DNA of 64,000 nt from Prevotella sp. (GCA_017410365.1 JAFQQY010000032.1:1-64000), one strand, 5' to 3'; numbered from the stretch's first letter, positions 17,376 to 26,995 are shown. Translations and numbers: made by a program. The notes: a model not told the origin generated them from the sequence alone.

Positions 17376-19463
17376 ATGATAAACAGACAACTACTTCAAC
17401 CTAAAAGCATAGCCGTCATAGGCGGTTCAAACAACAAGAGCAAGCCAGGCGGCGCTATAGTAAGAAACTTAATTGGCGGCAATTTTCAAGGCACGCTGCG
17501 CATAGTCAACCCCAAGGAAGACGAGGTGCAGGGCATAAAGGCATTTCACGACATCAGCGAACTGCCCCCCACAGAACTGGCCATACTTGTGATACCAGCC
17601 AAGATGTGCCCCGACACGGTAGAGCTGCTGGCATCAGAAAAAGAGACAAAAGCCTTTATCATAATATCTGCAGGCTTCGGCGAAGAGACAAAGGAAGGCG
17701 CTGCATTAGAGCAACGCATTCTGGACACCTGCCAGCGATATAATGCTGCGCTCATTGGCCCCAACTGCATCGGGCTGCTTAACCAATGGCACCATAGCGT
17801 GTTCACCAAACCAATACCCCGCCTCAGCAACAAGGGGGTCGACTTCATCAGCGGCAGCGGCGCCACAGCCGTTTTCATTCTCGAGTCTGCCGTCATCAAG
17901 GGCCTTCAGTTCAACTCCGTGTGGTCTATTGGCAACGGCAAGCAAAACGGCATAGAGGAAGTGCTTCAATATATGGACGAGACCTACACCCCCGAGCGCG
18001 ACTCAAGAATAAAGCTTCTGTATATCGAAAGCATAGCCAACCCCGACAAGCTGCTCTTCCACGCATCGTCACTCATTCGCAAGGGCTGCAGAATAGCAGC
18101 CATAAAGTCAGGCGCCAGCGAAAGCGGGGCACGCGCAGCCTCCTCACACACAGGAGCAATGATGTCTAGCGATTCTGCCGTAGAAGCCCTGTTCCGCAAG
18201 GCAGGCATCGTGCGCTGCTACTCTCGCGAGGAACTGACCACCGTAGGTTGCATCTGGGAGGCATCGCCAGAGCCTTCAGACGAAGGCAAGACCATCAACT
18301 TTGCCATTGTTACCCATGCCGGCGGTCCCGGCGTGATGCTTACCGATGCACTCGCCAAGGGCGGACTGAATGTGCCGAGCCTCGAAGGCGAGATAGCCAA
18401 CGAGCTGAAATCACAGCTGTTCCCCGGCTCTTCCGTAAGCAACCCTATAGACATACTCGCCACCGGCACTCCTGAACAACTGGGCATAGCCATCGACTAC
18501 TGCGAAAAGCGTTTCGAAAACATCGACGCCATTATGGTAATCTTTGGAACGCCAGGACTCGTCAAGCTCTACGAGGCATACGATGTTCTGCACAAGAAGA
18601 TACTCGAGTGCAGCAAGCCCATATTCCCCATCCTGCCGTGCCTGCATACAGCCGGTCCTGAAGTGGCAGAATTTCTAGGCAAGGGACATGTAAACTTCAG
18701 CGACGAAGTAACGCTGGCCACAGCCTTGGCACAGATAGTAAAGACCCCTCACCCTGCACCCCCAGAGATTGAGCTCTTCGGCGTCGACGTCCCGCGCATC
18801 CGCGAGATAATAGGCGGCATAAAAGAAAATGGCTACGTCACTCCCGACGTCGTGCATAGCCTGTTCGATTGCGCAGGCATCCCGATGGTTCCCGAGATAG
18901 TTGCATCGTCAAAAGAAGAGGTAACCGCCTTTGCCAACAAGATAGGCTATCCCGTTGTGGCAAAGGTTGTCGGCCCTATCCACAAAAGCGATGTGGGCGG
19001 CGTGGCACTCAACATACGCAGCGACCAGCACCTTTCGCTCGAATTCGACCGCATGATGGCCATCGAGGGTGCGCAGGCCGTAATGGTTCAGAAGATGATT
19101 AAGGGCACCGAACTGTTTGTAGGCGCCAAGTACGAAGAGCGTTTCGGCCACGTCGTGATATGTGGTTTGGGCGGCATCTTTGTAGAAGTTCTGAAGGACG
19201 TGTCCAGCGGTTTGGCTCCGTTGTCTTACGGCGAGGCATATTCCATGATTCGTTCGCTCAGGGCCTATAAGATAATAAAGGGCACACGCGGTCAGAAGGC
19301 ACTCAACGAGCAGCGCTATGCAGAGATTATCGTGCGCCTCTCCACCCTGCTCCGCTTTGCCACAGAAATCAAGGAACTGGACATCAATCCTCTGCTTGCC
19401 GACGACAAGGAGGTAATTGCTGTAGACGCTAGAATTAGAATCGAAAAGAGTTATGAGGGTTAG
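17376..19463 (+). CDS. Acetate--CoA ligase (ADP-forming), fused alpha-beta subunits
   Basis: This 695-aa enzyme would convert acetyl-CoA, ADP and phosphate to acetate, ATP and CoA, yielding fermentation ATP. Domains in order are CoA-binding Rossmann (1-130, SIAVIGGSNNKSKPGG), succinyl-CoA-ligase-like flavodoxin folds (about 150-450), and an ATP-grasp domain (about 475-695, YPVVAKVVGPIHKSDVGGV, ELDINPLLA). The segment AASSHTGAMMSS holds the histidine that becomes phosphorylated. There is no GNAT domain, which argues against a protein acetyltransferase of the Pat type. It starts 3 bp after porE, so translation may be coupled. A TAGGAGT repeat array follows the stop. Confidence 0.88.
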   Translation: MINRQLLQPKSIAVIGGSNNKSKPGGAIVRNLIGGNFQGTLRIVNPKEDEVQGIKAFHDISELPPTELAILVIPAKMCPDTVELLASEKETKAFIIISAGFGEETKEGAALEQRILDTCQRYNAALIGPNCIGLLNQWHHSVFTKPIPRLSNKGVDFISGSGATAVFILESAVIKGLQFNSVWSIGNGKQNGIEEVLQYMDETYTPERDSRIKLLYIESIANPDKLLFHASSLIRKGCRIAAIKSGASESGARAASSHTGAMMSSDSAVEALFRKAGIVRCYSREELTTVGCIWEASPEPSDEGKTINFAIVTHAGGPGVMLTDALAKGGLNVPSLEGEIANELKSQLFPGSSVSNPIDILATGTPEQLGIAIDYCEKRFENIDAIMVIFGTPGLVKLYEAYDVLHKKILECSKPIFPILPCLHTAGPEVAEFLGKGHVNFSDEVTLATALAQIVKTPHPAPPEIELFGVDVPRIREIIGGIKENGYVTPDVVHSLFDCAGIPMVPEIVASSKEEVTAFANKIGYPVVAKVVGPIHKSDVGGVALNIRSDQHLSLEFDRMMAIEGAQAVMVQKMIKGTELFVGAKYEERFGHVVICGLGGIFVEVLKDVSSGLAPLSYGEAYSMIRSLRAYKIIKGTRGQKALNEQRYAEIIVRLSTLLRFATEIKELDINPLLADDKEVIAVDARIRIEKSYEG

Positions 19464-19548
19464 GAGTAAGTAGTTAGGAGTTAGGAGTTAGGAGTGAGGA
19501 GTTGGGAGGGAGGAGTGAGGAGTTGGGAGTTTGGAGTAACCCCTAACT
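19464..19548. repeat. TAGGAGT-type repeat array between convergent genes
   Basis: About ten degenerate 7-8 bp units (TTAGGAG, TGAGGAG, TTGGGAG) fill the gap between the ligase and glnA stops. The same family is seen at 13029-13070 and, in complement, at 10350-10385. No T-run hairpin was found. Confidence 0.85.
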
Positions 19549-19551
19549 CCA

Positions 19552-21057
19552 TTACCCGCAATGGAAATAAGTTTCCACGAGCTCCTTCATGCCCTCGGCG
19601 TTGCCCTTCAGGTCGTCGCGGAGTGTTTCATCGTTGAACTTGCTCAATTCTGCTATAATGCCGTCTATCATGCCCTCGCTGAACACGCCGTGCTGCTGGT
19701 AAACCTCACGCTGACGCTCCAGGCATTTTGCAGAAGCCACGCAGTTGTCGGGCAGACAGTCGAGCTGTGCCAGTCGTTCTTCGTTGGCCTTATCGTGAAT
19801 GTTCACGTTCACGTATGTGCGTTCTGCCACCTCGAGAGCATCAGCCATTTCAAAGCCATGGCGGCATGCCACGCATAATCCTGCCAACAACTGATACAAA
19901 TCTGCCGAGCCGTCTGGCGAGCGCATTTCTACGGTCTGCTTCATCGACGTGTCGTAGTTGCTTGCCGGTTCCAGCGGATTTGCCGTGCGGCACATGTCAA
20001 CATCGGCAGCCCAGCCAAGCGGTACGCGAACGAGTACAGAACGGTTGCGGTCGCCCCAACAAACATTTGTAGGCGCTTCCTGATGCGGCACCAAGCGGAA
20101 GTATGATGTAGGGTTCTTATTGCCGAAGGCTGTGATGCTTGGCGCAAGGTCCATCATGCCGGCAATGGCCTTGCGTGCAGCCTCGCTGAGCACGCCGCCG
20201 TCGAGCATCTGGTTCTTGCCGTCTTTTACAAGGCGCATGTGTATATGCAATCCCGAGCCTGCCTTGCCTGTGGTAATCTTCGGCGCAAAGGTAACGTCGA
20301 GGCCCATCTGATATGCGAGGTTGCGAATAATCCACTTTGCCACCATCAGCTGGTCGGCAGCATCTTCGGCACGTACTGGCAGAAACTCTATCTCGTTCTG
20401 CTCGTAGTTAAGGCCGTCAAGACAGAAGTTGCCTACCTCTGAATGGCCGTACTTAATCTGTCCTCCTGCCTGAGAGATATAGTACATGCACATCTGGCGG
20501 AAGTCGTTCATCTTGGCATACGGTCCGCTCTCGTGATAGCCACGTTGGTCGCGTGCAGGATAGGCTTCTTCTGCATCGGTGATAACGTAATATTCCAGCT
20601 CGCCCATTGCCTGGAACTCCATGCCGGTTACTTCAGTAAAAGCCTTGCATGCCTTTGCCAAAGTGTTCTCAGGCGAACTCTCCAGAGGATTGCCGTCTTT
20701 ATCGAAATAAGAACAGAGCATGCAGAGGGTTGGTATTTCTGCAAAAGGGTCTACGAATGCGGTACTGAAACGCGGCAGCACATAGAGGTCGCTGGAACCT
20801 GCCTGGATAAAGCTGAAAAGGCTGGAACCGTCTACTCGCTCGCCACAGGTAAGTATGGCTTCAAGATAAGAGAGGTCTGTAATTACGAAGTTCAGAGTCT
20901 TCAATTTACCGTCGCCGCCGGGATACATAAAGTTTATCATCTTTATCTCGTTGTTCTGGATAAAGTCGATAATGTCTGCTTTGGTAAATTCCTTTGACGG
21001 TTTCTGTAGATAAGCCACCACTTTGTTGGCATTCATCTGCAAATGTTTATTGTCCAT
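19552..21057 (-). CDS. glnA: Glutamine synthetase, type I family
   Basis: This cytoplasmic enzyme would make glutamine from glutamate, ammonia and ATP. It has 501 aa. The N-terminal beta-grasp domain includes FMYPGGDGKLKTLNF. The catalytic domain has GELEYYVI (metal-binding glutamates), GSGLHIHM (metal and ammonium site), and NPTSYFRLVPHQEAPTNVCWG with RNRSVLVRVP (ATP and glutamate binding). The length fits GSI rather than the GSIII (about 730 aa) that Bacteroidales also carry. A second in-frame ATG lies at codon 8, and either could be used. It is a single gene with a -7 box at 21092-21099. Confidence 0.92.
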   Translation of the reverse strand: MDNKHLQMNANKVVAYLQKPSKEFTKADIIDFIQNNEIKMINFMYPGGDGKLKTLNFVITDLSYLEAILTCGERVDGSSLFSFIQAGSSDLYVLPRFSTAFVDPFAEIPTLCMLCSYFDKDGNPLESSPENTLAKACKAFTEVTGMEFQAMGELEYYVITDAEEAYPARDQRGYHESGPYAKMNDFRQMCMYYISQAGGQIKYGHSEVGNFCLDGLNYEQNEIEFLPVRAEDAADQLMVAKWIIRNLAYQMGLDVTFAPKITTGKAGSGLHIHMRLVKDGKNQMLDGGVLSEAARKAIAGMMDLAPSITAFGNKNPTSYFRLVPHQEAPTNVCWGDRNRSVLVRVPLGWAADVDMCRTANPLEPASNYDTSMKQTVEMRSPDGSADLYQLLAGLCVACRHGFEMADALEVAERTYVNVNIHDKANEERLAQLDCLPDNCVASAKCLERQREVYQQHGVFSEGMIDGIIAELSKFNDETLRDDLKGNAEGMKELVETYFHCG

Positions 21058-21091
21058 AATATATTTTAGTTTTTGGTTTACTTTCCATTTG

Positions 21092-21099
21092 CAAAGTTA
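21092..21099 (-). promoter_or_regulatory. -7 box of glnA
   Basis: TAACTTTG on the minus strand lies 35 bp upstream of the ATG. No TTTG lies at the standard -33 spacing, so an activator may be needed. Confidence 0.6.
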
Positions 21100-21227
21100 C
21101 AAATTTATTCATAAAAATATTATAATCTGTCATATTTTATGCTTGCCATCAATACAAATACAAACGTTTGCACATTTTAAGCCGTCATTTTTTGTTCAAA
21201 AAAAATCCCTATCCCAGCCGTAGTACA

Positions 21228-21235
21228 TACCTTTG
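21228..21235 (+). promoter_or_regulatory. -7 box upstream of the clpB leader
   Basis: TACCTTTG lies 215 bp upstream of the clpB ATG. No -33 TTTG lies at 19-20 bp. The region 21100-21227 is AT-rich without other recognisable sites. Confidence 0.6.
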
Positions 21236-21241
21236 TATTAT

Positions 21242-21381
21242 ATAAGCAGCAGTCTTATAAGAGTGAAAAGAAACGGTCGTCTTTAACGACAAGATGACCA
21301 AAATCAAACACGTTATCCTAATATTTCAAATATTACCCTTGCCAAATTGTCGCTGCCGAAGCGACAGTTTGGCACTTTTTT
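21242..21381 (+). ncRNA. Candidate small RNA or attenuated clpB leader
   Basis: The stretch runs from the predicted start after TACCTTTG to a strong terminator at 21340-21381. Inside, GGTC/GACC with TCTT/AAGA (about 21275-21299) can form a hairpin. It could be a free RNA of about 140 nt, or a clpB leader that is read through under some conditions. An ORF of about 46 codons starting at 21294 crosses the terminator, but its codons look unselected. Confidence 0.45.
21340..21381 (+). terminator. Terminator hairpin inside the clpB upstream region
   Basis: TGCCAAATTGTCGC (21340-21353) pairs with GCGACAGTTTGGCA (21361-21374) with one G-U pair and a 7-nt loop. C and six T follow. It lies 70 bp before the clpB start. 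Confidence 0.85.
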
Positions 21382-21450
21382 CATGTCGGCACGTTGTTTG
21401 TTTGCTATGGTTTACGAAATTAACAACATCTTTATAGAAAGGAGACAAAC

Positions 21451-24042
21451 ATGACATTAGACAAATTTACTATCAAGGCGCAAGAAGCCATTCAGCATGC
21501 TGTAGGCATAGCACAGCAGAGCGGACAGCAGTCTATCGAACCTGTGCATCTGCTAAGGGCTATTACCGCTAAGTCGAAAGACATCACGGGATTCCTGTTT
21601 CGCAAGCTCGGTGTCAATGCTAATCAGATTGACCTTTTGCTTGAGCAGGAGATTCAACATCTGCCACGAGTGCAGGGCGGCGAACCGTATCTGAGCAACG
21701 ACAGCAACCGTGTGTTGCAGGAGGCAATGAACATTTCGCAGAAGATGGGCGACGAGTTCGTGAGCGTAGAGCCTATCCTGTTGGCGCTGCTCGCAATAAA
21801 CTCCACCGCTTCGCGCATAATGAAAGATGCAGGCATCAGCGAGAAGGACCTGCGTGCCGCTATCAACGACCTGCGTCAGGGACAGAAAGTGCAGTCGCAA
21901 TCGGCAGACGGCAACTACCAGTCGCTGGAGAAGTATGCCAAGAACCTTGTTGAACAGGCGCGTGCAGGCAAGCTCGACCCTGTAATCGGGCGTGACGACG
22001 AGATACGCCGCGTGCTGCAGATTCTTAGTCGCCGAACAAAAAACAATCCTATATTAATAGGTGAGCCGGGAACGGGAAAGACTGCCATTGTAGAGGGACT
22101 GGCAGAGCGTATTGTGCGTGGCGATGTGCCTGAAAATCTGAAAGACAAGCAGCTATACTCGCTCGACATGGGCGCACTGGTGGCTGGTGCAAAATACAAA
22201 GGTGAGTTTGAGGAACGACTGAAGTCGGTCATCAACGAAGTAACGAAGAGCGAGGGGCGAATAATTCTGTTCATCGACGAGATTCACACTCTGGTGGGTG
22301 CTGGTGGAGGCGAGGGTGCCATGGATGCAGCCAATATCCTGAAACCCGCACTTGCTCGTGGCGAGCTACGCTCTATAGGTGCCACAACGCTCAACGAATA
22401 TCAGAAGTATTTCGAAAAAGACAAGGCTCTGGAGCGCCGCTTCCAGACGGTGCTTGTGGAAGAACCTGATGAGTTGTCGGCCATCTCCATACTGCGAGGA
22501 CTGAAGGAGCGCTATGAGAATCATCACAAGGTAAGGATTCAGGACGACGCCTGCATTGCTGCGGTGCAGTTGTCAGAGCGTTATATCTCCGACCGCTTCT
22601 TGCCTGACAAGGCCATCGACCTTATGGATGAGGCAGCGGCAAAGCTTCGCATGGAGCGCGACTCCGTGCCTGAAGAGCTCGATGAGATAACACGTCGTCT
22701 GAAGCAGCTCGAGATTGAGCGTGAGGCTATCAAGCGTGAGAACGACCAACCTAAGATTGACATGCTCGACAAGGACATTGCCGAACTGCGCGACCAAGAG
22801 AAGCAACTGCGTGCAAAATGGGAAGGCGAGCGCGAACTCGTGAACCGTATTCAGCAGAACAAGCAACAGATTGAGAACCTGAAGTTTGAGGCTGAGCGTG
22901 CAGAGCGCGAAGGCAACTACGGTCGCGTGGCTGAGATACGTTACGGCAAACTGAAGGAGCTGGAAAGCGATATATCACGCATACAAGAGCAGCTGAAAAC
23001 AGCACAGGGTTGCGAGGCGATGGTGCGCGAGGAGGTTACTGCCGACGACATAGCCGAGGTGGTGAGCCGTTGGACAGGCATCCCCGTTACCCGCATGATG
23101 CAGAGCGAGCGCGAGAAACTGCTTCATCTGGAGGAAGAGCTGCACAAGCGTGTCATCGGGCAGCATGAGGCCATTCTTGCCGTAAGCGATGCGGTGCGCC
23201 GCAGTCGTGCCGGACTTCAAGACCCTAAGCGCCCTATAGCATCGTTCATCTTCCTTGGCACTACTGGTGTGGGAAAGACCGAGTTGGCAAAGGCGCTGGC
23301 AGAGTATCTGTTCAACGACGAGACCATGATGACGCGTATCGACATGAGCGAGTATCAGGAGAAGTTCAGCGTGAGCCGTCTTATCGGTGCGCCTCCGGGA
23401 TATGTTGGCTATGATGAGGGTGGTCAGTTGACAGAGGCTGTGCGACGCAAACCATACAGCGTGGTACTGTTCGACGAGATTGAAAAGGCGCATCCTGATG
23501 TGTTCAATATCCTCCTGCAGGTGCTCGACGACGGTCGTCTTACTGACAACAAGGGACGTACTGCCAACTTCAAGAACACCATAATCATCATGACTTCCAA
23601 CCTTGGCAGTCAGCTGATTCGTGAGGAGATAGAAAAGAAGGGCGGCGCTCTCAGCGAGGGCGAGATGTATTCGTTGCAGCAAACGATGTTTAACATGCTG
23701 AAGCAGACCATACGTCCTGAGTTCCTCAACCGTATCGACGACACAATCATGTTCCTGCCGCTCAACAAACAGGAGATTGCTCAGGTTGTATCTTTGCAGA
23801 TAAATGCCGTAAAGGAGATGCTGCGCCCTCAGGGCTTCACTCTCGAGGTAACGCCGCAGGCCATCGACTATCTTGCAGATGCTGGTTTCGACCCAGAGTT
23901 TGGTGCTCGTCCTGTAAAGCGTGCCATCCAGAACCTGCTGCTCAACGACCTGTCGAAAAAACTGCTTGCGGGCGAAGTAAGCCGCGACAATCCTATCAAG
24001 GTCGATTCGTTTGGCGAAGGGCTGGTATTCATAAATTCGTAA
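21451..24042 (+). CDS. clpB: ClpB disaggregase ATPase
   Basis: This Hsp100 chaperone would work with DnaK to pull proteins out of aggregates in the cytoplasm. It has 863 aa. The Clp N-domain (1-145, two repeats) is followed by AAA-1 (Walker A GEPGTGKT, Walker [12 protein letters not shown]) and the coiled-coil M domain (about 400-530, rich in E, K and R), which separates ClpB from ClpA/ClpC. AAA-2 (Walker [23 protein letters not shown]) and the C-terminal D2-small domain follow. An AAAGGAG sequence sits 12 bp before the ATG. The last 66 bp of the gene region are duplicated at 25759-25824. Confidence 0.96.
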   Translation: MTLDKFTIKAQEAIQHAVGIAQQSGQQSIEPVHLLRAITAKSKDITGFLFRKLGVNANQIDLLLEQEIQHLPRVQGGEPYLSNDSNRVLQEAMNISQKMGDEFVSVEPILLALLAINSTASRIMKDAGISEKDLRAAINDLRQGQKVQSQSADGNYQSLEKYAKNLVEQARAGKLDPVIGRDDEIRRVLQILSRRTKNNPILIGEPGTGKTAIVEGLAERIVRGDVPENLKDKQLYSLDMGALVAGAKYKGEFEERLKSVINEVTKSEGRIILFIDEIHTLVGAGGGEGAMDAANILKPALARGELRSIGATTLNEYQKYFEKDKALERRFQTVLVEEPDELSAISILRGLKERYENHHKVRIQDDACIAAVQLSERYISDRFLPDKAIDLMDEAAAKLRMERDSVPEELDEITRRLKQLEIEREAIKRENDQPKIDMLDKDIAELRDQEKQLRAKWEGERELVNRIQQNKQQIENLKFEAERAEREGNYGRVAEIRYGKLKELESDISRIQEQLKTAQGCEAMVREEVTADDIAEVVSRWTGIPVTRMMQSEREKLLHLEEELHKRVIGQHEAILAVSDAVRRSRAGLQDPKRPIASFIFLGTTGVGKTELAKALAEYLFNDETMMTRIDMSEYQEKFSVSRLIGAPPGYVGYDEGGQLTEAVRRKPYSVVLFDEIEKAHPDVFNILLQVLDDGRLTDNKGRTANFKNTIIIMTSNLGSQLIREEIEKKGGALSEGEMYSLQQTMFNMLKQTIRPEFLNRIDDTIMFLPLNKQEIAQVVSLQINAVKEMLRPQGFTLEVTPQAIDYLADAGFDPEFGARPVKRAIQNLLLNDLSKKLLAGEVSRDNPIKVDSFGEGLVFINS

Positions 24043-24066
24043 TGCATATCTCATTTGGCATAATAA

Positions 24067-24101
24067 AAAACATGCGGAGCTTTTTGCTTCGCATGTTTTT
24101 T
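24067..24101 (+). terminator. Terminator of clpB
   Basis: CATGCG (24071-24076) with inner AGC pairs with GCT and CGCATG (ending 24095), followed by six T. A related hairpin closes the duplicated copy at 25843-25873. Confidence 0.85.
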
Positions 24102-24203
24102 GTTTATCCAGCATAAGCCCCTCCTGTTGTTTGGACAATATGTTATGAGTTGAAAAGTGCCTAAACTACTAATTATCTTTGTTTTTACAACATAAAATTG
24201 ATT

Positions 24204-24248
24204 ATAATCCGCCAAATCTCATTATTTTTTATAGATTTGGCGGATTAT
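24204..24248. repeat. Perfect 16-bp inverted repeat upstream of the ATPase gene
   Basis: ATAATCCGCCAAATCT at 24204-24219 is exactly complementary to 24233-24248, with a 13-bp AT-rich loop. A run of seven T begins 4 bp later (24253). It could be an operator next to the -7 box at 24264, a terminator, or the end of a mobile segment. Confidence 0.8.
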
Positions 24249-24263
24249 GTCGTTTTTTTGTTT

Positions 24264-24271
24264 TACTTTTG
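24264..24271 (+). promoter_or_regulatory. -7 box of the ATPase gene
   Basis: TACTTTTG matches TAnnTTTG, 21 bp before the ATG at 24293. No -33 TTTG lies at standard spacing. Confidence 0.55.
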
Positions 24272-24292
24272 TGGTAGCAAAACTTATTTGTT

Positions 24293-25708
24293 ATGATAAT
24301 AGGTAGAGAAGAAGAGCAGAGAATATTGCTTTCTGCGGCACAATCAGAGTATTCGGAACTGGTTGCAGTATATGGTCGTAGACGTGTTGGTAAAACCTAT
24401 CTCATTCGTGAGACCTTTGGTTATAAGTTTACTTTTCAACATACAGGTTTGTCAAATGGCAAGACAAAAGATCAATTGTTTAGTTTTGCCATTTCACTTC
24501 GTGATGCTGGTTATGATGACTGTCCTATACCGCAATCATGGTTAGAGGCGTTCAGTTTGCTATCGCATTATTTAAAGAATACAACAGATGAGAAGAAGAT
24601 TATCTTCCTAGATGAACTTCCTTGGATGGATACCCCACGTTCAAATTTCTTGTCTGCTTTTGAGCATTTTTGGAATGGTTGGGCGTCTGCACGAAAGGAT
24701 ATTGTTTTAATAATTTGCGGTTCTGCAACTTCATGGATTATTAATAAGGTAATTAATGATCATGGCGGGCTTCATAATCGTGTAACACAGCGCATTGCCC
24801 TTCAACCATTTACTTTGCGGGAGTGTGAATTATTTGTTCTGAACAAAGGACTCGAAATGAGTCGTTATCAAATAGCTGAGTGCTATATGGTATTGGGAGG
24901 AATACCATTTTATTGGAGTCTTCTGGAAAAAGGATTGAGCCTACCTCAGAATCTTGATAAGATTTTCTTCGCGAAGAATGGTAAATTGGTCAATGAATTT
25001 AAACTATTATATGCATCATTATTTAAATCGCCAGAACAATATATAGATGTTGTAACCGCTCTTGGGCAGAAGAAAACAGGAATGACTCGTGAGGAAATAC
25101 TGGATATTACCGACAAGCAAAGTGGTGGCTCTTTGAGCAAGGTGCTAGATGAATTGGAATACTGCGGATTTATTCGCCGGTACAATGGGTATGGCAAAAA
25201 GTCCAAACAAACCATTTACCAACTCATTGATAACTATACACTATTTTACTTTAAGTTCGTCCAACAAAATGTGAACAATGATGAGCATTTTTGGTCTGTT
25301 TCAGTTGATTCCGCCATACATCGTGCTTGGAGCGGATTAGCCTTTGAACGTCTATGTTTGGCACATATCCAACAAATCAAAGTCAAACTAGGCATTTCTG
25401 GAGTTTTGGGCAATATTTTCTCATGGCGAAAAGAAGCTGATGAGAATAGTGATGGTGCGCAGATTGACTTGTTGATAGACCGCAATGACCAAGTTATCAA
25501 TATATGCGAAATGAAATATTCCTTGTCGGAGTATTCTATTGATGCTGAATACGAACGAAAATTACGCAATAAGAAGTCGGCATTCATTGATGCTACTAAT
25601 ACACGCAAAGCTGTTCATCTTACAATGGTTACGACATACGGCATCCGTCAAAATTCTCATTCTGGAATTGTTCAAAGCGAAGTTATATTAGAAGACTTGT
25701 TCAAATAG
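24293..25708 (+). CDS. Archaeal-type P-loop ATPase with DUF234 nuclease-like C-terminus
   Basis: This 471-aa protein starts with a P-loop ATPase domain (Walker A GRRRVGKT, residues of about 28-35; Walker B KIIFLDELPWMD, about 103-114; sensor ICGSATSWI). A winged-helix middle (about 265-330, MTREEILDITDKQSGG) follows. The C-terminal DUF234 part has D and ExK spaced as in PD-(D/E)xK nucleases (GAQIDLLIDR, then ICEMKYS). The family is common and mobile in Bacteroidales, and its function is not established. The gene looks more AT-rich than clpB, and it sits between two copies of the clpB 3' end, which suggests insertion. It is transcribed alone and ends at the duplicated terminator. Confidence 0.85.
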   Translation: MIIGREEEQRILLSAAQSEYSELVAVYGRRRVGKTYLIRETFGYKFTFQHTGLSNGKTKDQLFSFAISLRDAGYDDCPIPQSWLEAFSLLSHYLKNTTDEKKIIFLDELPWMDTPRSNFLSAFEHFWNGWASARKDIVLIICGSATSWIINKVINDHGGLHNRVTQRIALQPFTLRECELFVLNKGLEMSRYQIAECYMVLGGIPFYWSLLEKGLSLPQNLDKIFFAKNGKLVNEFKLLYASLFKSPEQYIDVVTALGQKKTGMTREEILDITDKQSGGSLSKVLDELEYCGFIRRYNGYGKKSKQTIYQLIDNYTLFYFKFVQQNVNNDEHFWSVSVDSAIHRAWSGLAFERLCLAHIQQIKVKLGISGVLGNIFSWRKEADENSDGAQIDLLIDRNDQVINICEMKYSLSEYSIDAEYERKLRNKKSAFIDATNTRKAVHLTMVTTYGIRQNSHSGIVQSEVILEDLFK

Positions 25709-25758
25709 AAATCTGACTTCATGAGGCAGGTTTAGCAATATGCCGAATATTATAACTT

Positions 25759-25873
25759 CGACAATCCTATCAAGGTCGATTCGTTTGGCGAAGGACTGGT
25801 ATTCATAAATTCGTAATGCATATCATTAGACATAATAAAGGAACATGCGAAGCAAAAAGCTTCGCATGTTTTT
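25759..25873 (+). pseudogene. Duplicated clpB 3' end with its terminator
   Basis: Positions 25759-25824 match 23985-24050 at 65 of 66 bases, covering the last 19 codons of clpB, the stop and 8 bp beyond. The homology continues loosely through a terminator hairpin (CATGCGAAGC to GCTTCGCATG, 25844-25867, then seven T). No rest of clpB is present. It ends the ATPase transcript and looks like one of two direct repeats left by an insertion. Confidence 0.9.
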
Positions 25874-26995
25874 TTATCCTCCTTTATTTGCCGCTTCCAC
25901 GCGTTCAAGCCAAGCTGGATATTTCTCAAAAACCTTCTCAGGCCAATAACCATACCATTCATAGCCAACGCGCCGTTCGGGATCTACATCAGCCAGTTGC
26001 CATACTTTTCTGCCATCACGCCGACATAAGAACGGGGTATTGTCTGCCACTTCGTAATAGCGTGCCCAGATAGGCTTGGCTGTACTGTCTGCAACTGCAA
26101 CATTCTCGTATGGATACTCATGGTTTATAATCTTATCATCAGGAATAGGAACCCGCTCAATGCGCAAACCGTTGATTTTCACCTTTTCTAACCAGACGAT
26201 AGCAGATTTTACAGACTCAATAATCTCGTCGGTTGGTTGCTCTATGCTCATGAGAAGTTGCAGTATGCTACAACTCTCATTAGCAGTAAGACCTTCCAAT
26301 TCGTATGAACGGGCTTTGACTGGGACAAATGTTTCATTATCATGTTGTTGTCCCCATGCTGTTTTTACACCGTCCTGTATCACCTGACATTTCAGTATAA
26401 GCTCAATACCTCGTTGCAATGCCTCCTCTATGCGTTCCCTATCTTTCTTGCTCAACCACTCAAATCGCCTGTCGCCTTGCTTGATTAGCAAAAACAGTTC
26501 TAACGCCCCTGTTGTTACTTCGTCGTTGAAGGTGATGGCATCAACATCCCATCCTCTCCATCCGCCATTGGCTTTTTGAGTGTCGAGCAGATGATATAAG
26601 CCTTTCAGAACTCCAGTTTTGTACTTCTCCGTCTTAGTGCGCCTATATACATCGGCCAGATAGATTATTTGCGGAAAGGTGTTACGATTGTCCAGTGTGC
26701 TACGTTTGTATTTCTCCTTCAGCGCATTCTTTACAGAATCGGTGGGCAGAATAGCCAACCAATCGACATTCTTGGGCCATCCCCCATCAGGATTCTGATA
26801 AGCCAGCAGGTTGTCGGCAATGTCTTCAAAATCATCAGCCGTATAGCGTTGGTAGTTGCGTTCTTTATGCTCTAAATTCCAATGGTGTATTCCGTCTTTA
26901 AAGCCATCCAAAGATGGTGCCTCTTGTTTTGCCGGCAAGCACGATGTGCATAAACATACAGCAAAACAGGCCATTGCAAGGTATTCTTTTCGCAT
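25874..26995 (-). CDS. PL10-family pectate lyase lipoprotein
   Basis: This enzyme would cleave polygalacturonan by beta-elimination. It has 373 aa. A lipoprotein signal has its cysteine at residue 19 (CTSC), so it is likely outer-membrane anchored. PL10 hallmarks are visible in order: YQNPDGGWPKN, TLDNRNTFPQIIYLA, KANGGWRGWD, the WGQQHDNETFVPVKARSYE core, WLEKVKINGLRIERVP and PIWARYYEV. It stands alone, about 11 kb from the main pectin locus, with a -7 box 47 bp upstream. Its 3' end abuts the duplicated clpB terminator. The call is based on motif order and is firm at family level. Confidence 0.88.
   Translation of the reverse strand: MRKEYLAMACFAVCLCTSCLPAKQEAPSLDGFKDGIHHWNLEHKERNYQRYTADDFEDIADNLLAYQNPDGGWPKNVDWLAILPTDSVKNALKEKYKRSTLDNRNTFPQIIYLADVYRRTKTEKYKTGVLKGLYHLLDTQKANGGWRGWDVDAITFNDEVTTGALELFLLIKQGDRRFEWLSKKDRERIEEALQRGIELILKCQVIQDGVKTAWGQQHDNETFVPVKARSYELEGLTANESCSILQLLMSIEQPTDEIIESVKSAIVWLEKVKINGLRIERVPIPDDKIINHEYPYENVAVADSTAKPIWARYYEVADNTPFLCRRDGRKVWQLADVDPERRVGYEWYGYWPEKVFEKYPAWLERVEAANKGG

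Noticed and set aside
21294..21437. Leader peptide of about 46 codons before clpB
   Set aside because: It crosses the terminator hairpin and has no regulatory codon run or conserved motif.
21190..21450. Known riboswitch before clpB
   Set aside because: No recognisable riboswitch core was seen; only hairpins and a terminator are supported.
22975..24138. 387-aa ORF antisense to clpB
   Set aside because: It lies fully opposite a conserved ATPase gene. Its Leu/Arg/His-rich composition is what the complement of clpB codons gives, and it has no domain or promoter.
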